64,000 bases of DNA, taken from positions 9,287,143 to 9,351,142 of the forward strand of contig NC_079491.1 of assembly GCF_020520425.1 (NCBI RefSeq). Direction: 5' to 3'. The number at the start of each line of letters is the position of its first letter. The first letter of the stretch is position 1. The position numbers were made by a program, and so were the translations under genes. Below, one piece after another: positions 22,945-31,348 of the stretch. The notes beneath the pieces are model-generated. The model searched no databases. It had not been told where the DNA came from and saw nothing but the letters and a program-made list of their open reading frames with translations. This stretch comes from Spinacia oleracea (lineage: Eukaryota; Streptophyta; Magnoliopsida; Caryophyllales; Amaranthaceae).

Positions 22945-25715
22945 TGTAATCCCCCGTAATTTTATTATATTTTAATTATATACTTTAACGTATATTTAAT
23001 ATATTTAAATGTAAATTTACGAATTTTAGAAATGAATATGTAATTGAAATATAATTATGTTATTACATTTTGAATATTTTAAATGATTTACGAAATCAAA
23101 TGTATTTTTGAATTTTACGTTGAAACGAATTCGGATTTTGAAATCACGTTCTATTGGAATTAGAAAGCAAATCCTAAATACTATTCCTAGCCCAATTGGG
23201 CAAAGCCCAAACCAACAAAACCCATATGACCATACTCCTTTCTCTTTTCTAATTCATGTAAAACAAAAATAAAACCCTATTCTCTTTCTCCTTCCTCATT
23301 CACGTGAAACATCAACAAAAAAAAAAAAAAAAAAACAAAGCTCTTCATCCTCTCGACACAGCAGCCCCAGCAACCACCTCCTCGCCGCGGCTCCTCCCTC
23401 GACGCCGGTGAGTCCTTCTCCCTCTCATTCGATCTCTCCTCCCCTTGTTCTTTCTTTCTTTTCTTTTCGTTCCTTTTCCCTCTGTTTTCGTAGCTTAGCC
23501 TTGTCAATTTCGCAGCACCACCGCGCCCAGCCACCGTCGCCGTGAATTTCTGCCGCGCCCAGCCACCGTCGCCGGTGAACACCCCTGCCGCGAGCCACCG
23601 CCGTCCAGCCCTTCTCTCTCTCCTTAATCCTTGGTTATTTCTTAAACCCTAAGTAACTAATTATTTTAAATTAAAGCTTGTTAATTTAGATTATGTTCTT
23701 AAATTAAATTTGTAATTTTTATGGTAAATATGATTTTCAGATTTGATGATGAGATTAAAAAACGAATTAATTTTCAGTTTTGATTAATTAAATATTGAGT
23801 TAGGGTTTATTCATGATGTATTAGTTTGAATTAAGTTTCTTGAATTAAAGTTAGAAGTTTTGTGATTTAAGTTATAAATTTCAGATTTTTGCAAATTATA
23901 TAATAAAGTTATTAATTCTCAGATTATCAAATTACTTTGAAATATTAATTTGGATTGTTTAAAGTACGAAATTCAAGGTTTTTATGAGTTTTAATCATGA
24001 TAGGTTGAGTATGGATTATTGAATTGGTTGTTTTGAGATACTAGGAACGTAGATTGACCTTGGTGAAGCTTTTCAAATGAATTAATGTTGCTGAAAATTT
24101 AGAGTACGATGTTTGCAAAGTTTTCAACGAATTTCAATCACTGGTTCAATAACTATGATGCTAGGAAATCAAATGTTTAAGTTTTGATATTGGGGAGAGC
24201 TCTAAATATGTTTAGGATGCATTTAGAATGCTTTATTATGGTTACCAATGATTAGAAATTGATTGGTATTACTCGTTGGTTGTTTTAGGCGGAGAATTCT
24301 CTTTAGGCGACTTTTGAAAGTGTTAAGGTGGCCTATCAGTTTGTTTACACAAGGTACGTACATACCTGTGTGCTTGGAATGTGTGCTAATTGATGAAACC
24401 ATGATGAATCTTGTTGTTGAACTTGGTTATGTTGATATTATTGTTGAACTTGGTGATGTTGATATTATGGACGAACTGAGTTATATTGAATGTGCATGTT
24501 TAGTATTGTTGGACAAACTTATTGAACTTATTTTGCACTATAAGAACTGTAACATGTTAGTATGGATGTTTGATACAAACATGTTGGTTGGGAACACTAG
24601 ATTATTCTATATGATTGGGTTGGATCAATTGGTTGTTGTTCCCTTTCTATCTTTTCACTACTTTATAAGGGCGGAGGACCTTGTTTAGTAAGTTGAAACT
24701 TTATGCCTATATACAGGGTTGCTCATGGTTAAAGGAAAGGTTGGTTAAGTTGGAATGAGTCTTGATTGATGCTTTTATGATCACTTACTTAATTCCAAGA
24801 TAAAAACAGTTGTGAACAAGTGTGAATTGTATGTCTTATGTAATGGTTGAGTCATAACAGAATCTCAATTTGTAAATCATGTAAAGTGAAACTGAATAGC
24901 AATAACTTTAGACTGTGCACATCTGAAGTGACGGACAAACAGGAGTTGGGGTTCATGGTGGTAGCCCATGGCCTTTTCTGGGACCGGATTGATCACCGTG
25001 TCCTATTTTTATTTAAACGTTCCTCGATATCGCAGGTCACTGAGGTTACGGAGTCGCGCCCGTACCTCGTCTTCCTTAGTGAAGACTTCTGGATGGTCAA
25101 CTCGGTCCATTGTCTATTTCAACTAAAATAATATTATGGTTATTAAGCCTAGCTTAGTCTAGTCAAGTATAATCGTCAATTTATTATGTTTGTCTGTCCT
25201 TACTTATACTTACTAGTATCATGTTAGGGTTGTTGGTTTGATAGTATCATGCTAGGATTGTTGTTGTTTTAGTATGTAGTACTCAGCTTTGCTGATTACG
25301 TGCTTTGTTTGTGTGTGTTGATCATGGCTATGCCTTATTGATCCTGTGATGACCCATCTTTGGTGAGCAGTCTCTAAGGATCAATAAGCGTTGCCCATCT
25401 ACAGGTTTGAAGATGATGCATCATTGGGATCGGGATTAGAGAGCTTGTAGTTCTATTCGTTTAATTAAGTGATTTAATTTGTTAACTTGGATTTGAAATT
25501 TGTCGTACTATTCGTATTTCCTTAATTCAGTTAATTGGTTTGGACCTAATATGTAATAGATTATTTATGAACCTAAAAGTTAGTTTTATGTTTTCCGCTG
25601 CAAAATTCTGAATAAGCCGTAACGTTTTCACACGGGCGATAATACTTTGATAATTCCCTACAGTTATATTTAAAAAGAGGTTATTTTAGAAAATGGGAAT
25701 TGTCGGGGTGTTACA
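22945..25715 (+). repeat. 3' LTR of the Ty3 element
   Basis: It is the same length as the 5' LTR (2771 bp) with the same TG...CA ends. It is preceded by a purine tract (aagaggggtagat) and followed by the target duplication CTTAT. Confidence 0.95.
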
Positions 25716-25720
25716 CTTAT

Positions 25721-26347
25721 CGTTCGGTTCTTTGCTATCGGTTGGGTATTCCGTTGTTCTCTTATTCGACGCCGTGTTCTGCTTGCTCTCGGGTTTTCGA
25801 CGGGGACATTTATGGGGATCATGCCGTGTCTTGTGCTGGGATTGTGGGTATCAAACATCGACATAATGTTGTTCGTGATACCCTTTTGGATATTTGCTAT
25901 CGGTCGGGGATTTCTGCTCGCAAGGAGGTTGATGTTGGGCTGACTAGTGAGAGTGATGGAGCTCTTCGTCCTGCAGATATACTGCTTTACTCATGGGATG
26001 GCGGTCTGGATGTGTGTGTTGACTTGACTGGGTCTTCCCCTATGACGCAATCTGGGTTGTCAGGCTTCGTTCAGGGTCGGGTTGTGGCGGTTGCAGCGCA
26101 GCGGAAGCAGGATAAGTATGGGGCACGTTGTAGGGCTTTGGGTTACGGTTTCTTTCCTTTTTCCTTCTCTTCTTTTGGGGAATTAGAGAAAGGGGCTGTT
26201 TCTTTGCTGAAGCGGATCCAGACGTACTCCAGGGCTCAAGACATTGGGGCACGGGCAGCTGCCCACATTTTCAGCAGGATCGGGTTCGCCATAGCTAGAG
26301 GAGTGGGGGCCCAGATTGTATCTCGGCTCCCCTCCAACTTCTTGTAG
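25721..26347 (+). CDS. Non-LTR retrotransposon protein, CCHC motif and restriction-like endonuclease part
   Basis: This part of 208 codons plus stop continues the frame of 11176-13740 after the Ty3 insert and brings the protein to about 1063 residues. It opens with a zinc motif of the form CX2CX11HX3C (C874, C877, H889, C893, counted over both parts). Next come an RHNVV segment, E924, RPAD (D941) and a later D956 in CVDLT. These match the order R-H-[DN]-x-V, E, [RK]Px[D], D of the R2-type restriction-like endonuclease, a PD-(D/E)XK nuclease that nicks the target for target-primed reverse transcription. A conserved IGFAIARGVGAQIVSRLPS segment ends the protein. Confidence 0.8.
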   Translation, partial: RSVLCYRLGIPLFSYSTPCSACSRVFDGDIYGDHAVSCAGIVGIKHRHNVVRDTLLDICYRSGISARKEVDVGLTSESDGALRPADILLYSWDGGLDVCVDLTGSSPMTQSGLSGFVQGRVVAVAAQRKQDKYGARCRALGYGFFPFSFSSFGELEKGAVSLLKRIQTYSRAQDIGARAAAHIFSRIGFAIARGVGAQIVSRLPSNFL

Positions 26348-26397
26348 TTCATTTGATCTTTGTAGCTTGTTAAGCTTGTAACGTTTTGGTGTTTTCT

Positions 26398-26613
26398 TAT
26401 AATAATAATAATTCAATAATAATAATAATAATAATAATTAAATTAATAAATTAAAATCATAATAATAATAATAATTATTATTATAATAAATAAAAATAAA
26501 AATATTAATAATGATTATTATTAATAACAATAAAAAAATATTAAAATAAATAATAATAATAAATCAATAATAAATAATCAATAATAAATATTAAAAAAAA
26601 TTAATAATTAATT

Positions 26614-26620
<7 letters not shown>
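26398..26620. repeat. TAA/AAT-rich low-complexity tract at the 3' end of the non-LTR element
   Basis: Many short AAT/TAA runs interrupted by ATTA and AAATA variants. The first pure runs begin about 50 bp after the stop codon and may be the element's own tail or the target sequence. Confidence 0.85.

Positions 26621-26695
<75 letters not shown>
26621..26695. repeat. TA dinucleotide microsatellite
   Basis: About 37 uninterrupted TA units, followed by a short GA run. It is likely to be variable in length between individuals. Confidence 0.95.
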
Positions 26696-26708
<13 letters not shown>

Positions 26709-26771
26709 TTCTCTTCAATTGTGAATAGTGTCAAGATTCTAAAAGAGACTAATATTTGAGAACGGAGGGAG
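26696..26771 (-). mobile_element. Stowaway-like MITE end, truncated at the TA microsatellite
   Basis: It ends with gaacggagggag followed by TA, a Stowaway terminus. Inward it contains gtgaatagtgtcaag, the inverse of the segment at the start of the window. The other terminus is not found and seems replaced by the microsatellite. Confidence 0.45.
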
Positions 26772-27189
26772 TAGTATTTTAACGATTTATTTCCTCAAAT
26801 ATATTCTCTTACAAAATTGGTCATAAACAAGTCTTATTTCTGCTACTTTGGCAGACTCACGCCAAGCAAATGATCATACATCGTACCCATTTTTGTTGTT
26901 TCTTCCTAGAGCTTATCGTTTTGAATTCGGGCTGAAAAATGTCGGGGTTTGGACAGTTTCTTAGCCCGGCCCAACCCGAATTAAAAAGAATTTGGACGGG
27001 ATATGGACAAATAAATTACGGAGTACAATTTTAGTTACTCCGTATAAATTAAATTCGCCCGAAAAATCTGCTGTTTTTAGCTCGTAATAACGAGTTTTGA
27101 CTTTTGAGCACAATAAACAGACCTGAAATTTTGAACCGGTTCGACATGACATGTTATTTCTTTTGGGTACGGATTTTGCCAAGGCAAAA
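26772..27189. other. Intergenic sequence, left flank of the foldback structure
   Basis: No coding signal. The end of this stretch (from about 27165, gtacggattttgcc) appears to belong to the left arm of the inverted structure described at 27165-29040. Confidence 0.5.
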
Positions 27190-27965
27190 TCTAATATATA
27201 TATATAAAGGAGGCATATTTGCTGAAATATTAGAGCGCCACCTAGGATTACTAATGGTTTCGACCAATGAAAAATAAGATTTCTAATTTATTTTTGAATT
27301 AAAAAAATCGATTGCCACGTAGATAATTAATTAGGTGCCACGTAGATATTTTAATTAAATAATTATTAATATATACAACTCCATCTAAAATCAAACACTA
27401 ATCTAAAATAAAATAAATAAAATTCAATTTAAAATCAAAAATTAATCCAATATTAGAGCGCCAAATTTATTTTTGAATTAAAAAAAATTGATTGCCACGT
27501 AGATAATTAATTAGGTGCCACGTAGATATTTTAATTAATTAATTATTAATATATACAACTCCATCTAAAGTCAAACACTCTAACAATTAAAAAATACATC
27601 TAAAAATAAAATTCATCCAAAATCAAACACTAATCTAAAATAAAATAAATAAAGTTCAATTTAAAATCAAAAATTAATCCAATATTAGAGCGCCGTGTAG
27701 GAAATCTAATGGTTTCTGTCAATGAAAAATAAGATTTCAAAATTAATTTTGAATTAAAAAAAGTGGAGTGCCATGCAGATAAATAATTAAATTCCACATA
27801 GATGTTTTTATTAATTAATTATTAATATTTCGCATATACAATTTCATCAAAAAACAAACACGTTCATACTTTAAAAAAAAATCTAAAATGAAATTCAATG
27901 CAAAATCAAAAACTAATCTAACATAATTTAATAGAATCCGTGCATCGCACGGGCTAAAATCTAGT
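27190..27965 (+). mobile_element. Non-autonomous Helitron with internal tandem repeats
   Basis: The 5' end is TC (TCTAATATATATATATAAAGG). The 3' end is CTAGT at 27961-27965, preceded at the usual distance by the hairpin ccgtgc-atc-gcacgg (27938-27952). It sits between A (27189) and T (27966) as Helitrons do, with no target duplication. Inside are three tandem, diverged copies of a unit of about 225 bp starting attagagcgcc (27229, 27453, about 27684). No RepHel protein is present. Confidence 0.88.
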
Positions 27966-28035
27966 TTGATATATCTAAGGCGAATGAGCTACTCGATACC
28001 CGTAATCTTATACTGCCATATATGGCCGTTTATAA

Positions 28036-28337
28036 TTTTTTTTTTTTTTTTTTTTTTTTTTTGATAAGGAAAGAAAACCTAGGCGGACTACCTGACACCA
28101 TCCTTTCGAATGGGTGAATTACAAGGACTCCGAACTAGTAAAACACTTCTTGTAGAACAAATCGTACAATGAAACTACGCTCTAACCTCGAACTACCCCA
28201 GCCCCAGTTCCAAGTAAACTTGGTGAATAGGCTTCAAAGATAAACGATTAGCCGAACGATATATGATTACGCTCCATCCTCCGGAAGACTACAAACCCGA
28301 AGCCCGACACTACATTTACACTATAGAAAAAATGCTA
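28036..28337 (-). mobile_element. Retroposed insert with poly(A) tail on the minus strand, SINE candidate
   Basis: A run of 27 T (28036-28062) starts an insert of about 300 bp that separates two pieces of the foldback arm. On the minus strand this is a 3' poly(A) tail. A B-box-like gtagttcgaggtt lies inside on the same strand. No reading frame of note. It could also be a short LINE 3' end. Confidence 0.5.
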
Positions 28338-28405
28338 AATAAAATTGAATCACATCTTTCCTATTATCTTTGTTGCCAAAATTTTAAAATCATAAATATA
28401 CTAAA

Positions 28406-28726
28406 CGACAACTTTTGTGTAAGACCGCCTTACCGAAAAGACCACTTTTGTTGCTTAACTAATTGGTTCAATTTGTTAACTAATTGGTTACATTACTTAA
28501 TTAATTGATTCAGTTGCTTAACTAATTATTACCGACTGTTTTGTAGTAGGTAATCAAATTACCGATGGTTTTTCAATGATTACCGACTGTTTTTTGCGGT
28601 AGGTAAAACATCAAATTCTTGTAGTGTAACTAATTAGTTCAAGTGCTTAACTAATTAGTTCCATTGCTTAACTTATATGATACCAAGGTGGTCTTTTGTG
28701 TAAGACCGTCTTATAGAAAAGTTTGT
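28406..28726. mobile_element. Mutator-like MITE with 11-bp target duplication
   Basis: The 321-bp element has imperfect terminal inverted repeats of about 35 bp (acttttgtgtaagaccgcc against the inverse of ggtcttttgtgtaagaccg...). It is flanked by the perfect 11-bp direct repeat aatatactaaa (28395-28405 and 28727-28737), the length expected of Mutator-like elements. It lies inside the foldback structure and is therefore younger. Confidence 0.85.
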
Positions 28727-29240
28727 AATATACTAAATCACCATTTATGTTATTTTTTCTATATTTATTACATGCAATTCTTTGGTACTCCCTGTTATCA
28801 AAAGAATTGGACTATTGGAGCATAATCCAAATTATCATTAAAGTAGTGCATGTAATAAATATAGAAAATAAAATAAGTGGTAATTTGATATATTTATGGT
28901 TTCATAATTTTGGCAACAAAGATAATGGAAAGAGTTTGATTCAGTTTTATAAATGAACGTATATGACAATATAAGATAACGGGTATCGGGTAGCTCATTT
29001 ACCTTTGATATATCAAATGTTGCCGTACCTTTTTTGTTTCACAACCGATCCGAACCCGACCCGACCATCCTTATAATTTTCTAATTAGGTCTATAATATT
29101 CTCACATCTATTCAATAAAGCCAATCATTTCCCCACAAAGCCAACACCAAAAACCTACTAGCATGAAACCAATACTTTTCTCAAAAATCACAACATCACA
29201 ACAATTATTTTTGCCAAAAAACACCACCAAAACCCCAACA

Positions 29241-31023
29241 ATGCTAGGAACATGGACAAAGCTAGCATCTTCCCTAGCAAGTTTCATGTTCATTTGAGCA
29301 ATGTTAACCCAATTCATCCCTTACGAGCTCCGCAACTTCGTCCAAAACTGCATCTCACGTCTCTATTCTCACTTCCACCCCTACGTTGACGTAACGATCC
29401 CCGAGTACTCGGGGGAACAACGGTTTATACGTAGCGACGCCTACACGGCGGTCCAATCATACCTCTCGTCTATCTCCTCCAAGTCCGCTAAGCGGTTCAC
29501 GGGGGAGATAGGACGAGATGGGAAGAGTGTGATCTTATATATGCATGGACAAGCATGAAAAGGTGGAAGATGAGTTTAAAGGTGTTAAAATTTGGTGGGT
29601 TTCCGAGTCAGTTTTGTCAGGTCTAGTTAAGGGTGTGTTTCCACAACATTATACAAGTAACTCGGCTGAACCGGAAAAGAAGTATTATAAAGCCACATTT
29701 CATAAAAAACATAGGGATTTAGTTACTGAGGAGTACTTTAAACATGTTGTTTACCAAGGAAAGGAGATCAGTGTCAAAAATAGGCAGAGGAAGCTTTACA
29801 CTAATGTGGGAAGGTACGTAAATTATTTCACTTCTTTATACATAAATTCATGTTTTAATTATAGATTTATGTTTTCCGGTGAAATTACGCTGAAAAATGT
29901 TAAATTAAGTGTTAATTGTACGTTAGCGAAAAGGTACAAGGTTAATTTGCTTCAATTAAAAGACAAGGGGTTAATTTGTAGATCATGTTGGGGTCAGTAC
30001 CCAGTGGCCAGTAGTACTTGTGAATCATAAGAATTTTCATGTTTGTATGGATATAGACATGTAAAAGGGGTCTTAGTTAAGTTTGTATTTGGATCCGGTA
30101 AAACCCCCGATCTATTTGTATTTAAATAATATTAATTCGGGTTAACTTTGATTCGGGTTAAAGTAATTAGTCGATTGGTTCATTTATGTCTATACTAGTC
30201 CTATATGCAAGCGTTGCATGCTTAAATTGTCTTATGCAAATAATTAAGTTTTTGAATATTTCCCCTTTATTTCCGGATTAATTAACATATTCCTAAATTA
30301 CATACGTATCAAATATGGTATAATTTTTAGTTAATTAATCTTGTATCATTATTTAAATAATTTAAAGAGTAAAGAAATCTAAAGAGTAAAGAAATGAGGA
30401 TAATTTGGAACATGCAACTTAATTAGTAATATAAGTAGGGTATTTCGGTCTTTTTACATAGATACCGAGGCCACCAAGTTCTCCCTCTTCCCTCGTATCA
30501 TAGAGACAATTTCAGGACGGGTCAATTAATTGCAATAGTTGTAATGGTAAGTGAATATAGTGTAACAATTTTTGTTAATGGTAATATTATGTGACAGGTA
30601 CTCTAGTTATAGCCCCCATAATGTGGAGTCATATACCATTTGAGCACCCTGCAACATTTGAGACACTAGCAATGCACTCAGACAAGAAGAAAGAGATAAT
30701 GGACGATCTTACAAAATTCAGCAACAGTAAAGACTTTTATGCAAGAATTGGGAAAGCATGGAAAAAAGGCTATTTACTATATGGTCCACCAGGAACAGGC
30801 AAATCCACCATGATTGCTGCAATGGCAAACTTCCTCAAGTATGATGTATTTGACCTGGAACTGACAGCTGTCAAGGACAACACAGAGCTCAGACGACTCC
30901 TGATCGAAACCACCAGCAAGTCGATTATTGTTATCGAAGACATTGATTTCTCCCTCGAGCTATCCGGCCAAAGGAAGAAGACGAAGAACAATGATGATGA
31001 CGACAGGAAGAGGGCTAAGAACT
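29241..31023 (+). pseudogene. AAA-ATPase (BCS1-like, plant AAA-ATPase family), 5' part of broken gene
   Basis: From ATG at 29241 the N-terminal membrane segment (LASSLASFMFI...AMLTQFIP) and AAA-associated region are readable, then NRQRKLYTN, WSHIPFEHPATFETLAM, Walker A GPPGTGKST and Walker B IIVIEDIDFS. The order and spacing match plant AAA-ATPases of the BCS1-like type, usually about 450-520 residues and membrane-anchored. Lesions: TGA at codon 19 (29295-29297) where the family has tryptophan; a 4-base frame change near 29541-29548; a one-base frame change near 30619-30621. Between 29814 and 30597 lies a stretch with good GT...AG ends that could be an intron, with AGGTAC on both sides. Copia sequence follows at 31024, and the 3' part of the gene resumes at 36645. 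The Walker motifs themselves look intact, so loss of function is recent. Confidence 0.85.
30194..30464 (-). mobile_element. Possible short Helitron in the AAA-ATPase intron, minus strand
   Basis: On the minus strand the 3' end reads a hairpin atgcaa-cgc-ttgcat, then a short spacer and CTAGT. A TC start preceded by A is found at 30464. The base after CTAGT is A rather than the usual T, which lowers confidence. Confidence 0.4.
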
Positions 31024-31348
31024 AACAACCAATCATATTCAACCTACTGTACACCCAAGCATTCTAAGCTCATTATTACAAGTTGAATCAAGTAACTAAC
31101 TCTCTAACAAACTTCCGTGAATCTAGGGAAGTTGGTTGAGTATGCTGTTGAGTATATCTGCTTCTAGAATCATCCATAATACGCATTGCACTGCTGGCTG
31201 CATGGTCATGCAGTGTGTGAACTGTGGTGAGCTTTGTACTGCTTGCTGCATGTTCATGTAAGGCATGACTTGAGCTAGGATCAGCAGGTTGTAAACCAAC
31301 ACCCCCCCTCAAACTAGGGATGGGATACACATTGATCATACCTCAAAC
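31024..31348 (-). mobile_element. Copia LTR retrotransposon remnant (3' end and LTR), minus strand
   Basis: On the minus strand: a few codons resembling a Copia pol C terminus, a purine tract, then an LTR-like sequence starting TGTTGG (31301 leftward) that runs to the AAA-ATPase junction near 31024. Only this end is present. It belongs to a different family from the plus-strand Copia element beside it. The element is a broken fragment. Confidence 0.6.

Larger units (their letters stand above)
13741..25715 (+). mobile_element. Ty3 chromovirus LTR retrotransposon (Tekay/Del-like), young and whole-looking
   Basis: An 11,975-bp element. Two LTRs of equal length (2771 bp, TG...CA) flank an internal region with a methionine-tRNA-like primer-binding site just after 16511, an extra acidic reading frame, one gag-pol frame and a purine tract before 22945. 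A perfect 5-bp target duplication CTTAT (13736-13740 and 25716-25720) lies within the coding sequence of the non-LTR element. By eye the LTRs differ at about 7 of 2771 sites. With a commonly used grass rate of 1.3e-8 per site per year that is about 0.1 million years, an order-of-magnitude estimate. No obvious break was noticed. The chromodomain-like C terminus supports a chromovirus. The lineage within chromoviruses is inference. Confidence 0.93.
10508..26420 (+). mobile_element. RLE-type (R2-like) non-LTR retrotransposon, split by a Ty3 element
   Basis: A non-LTR element of about 3.9 kb without the insert. A GC-richer 5' leader with tandem repeats (10560-11160) is followed by one long reading frame (11176-13740, continued 25721-26347) and a short 3' leader that runs into TAA repeats near 26398. 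Order of domains: N-terminal zinc-finger-like cysteine/histidine motifs, reverse transcriptase, CCHC motif, restriction-like endonuclease. The N-terminal APE endonuclease usual in plant L1 elements is absent. The frame is open on both sides of the Ty3 insertion and resumes in the same phase, so the copy was open when it was hit. Exact 5' and 3' ends are uncertain because both sides are microsatellite. Confidence 0.75.
27165..29040. repeat. Foldback (long inverted repeat) structure, hit by later insertions
   Basis: Sequence at 27967-28035 is the approximate inverse of 28945-29012 (gagctac..gatacccg against cgggtatcgggtagctc). The match continues inward, where 28337-28405 is the inverse of about 28870-28945 (both contain atctttgttgccaaaat or its complement). 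It continues again close to the centre, where 28727-28775 pairs with 28845-28900. Removing the Helitron, the poly-T retroposon and the MITE makes the arms collinear. The arms differ at many sites, so the structure is older than the insertions. No coding sequence is recognised. Confidence 0.7.

Noticed and set aside
28263-28956. Short frames within the foldback structure
   Set aside because: They cross the borders of the retroposon, MITE and arms, so they cannot be ancestral genes.
29814-30597. Insertion element in the AAA-ATPase with a 6-bp AGGTAC duplication
   Set aside because: The ends are good GT...AG splice sites and phase is kept, so an intron carrying a possible Helitron is simpler. 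It cannot be fully excluded.
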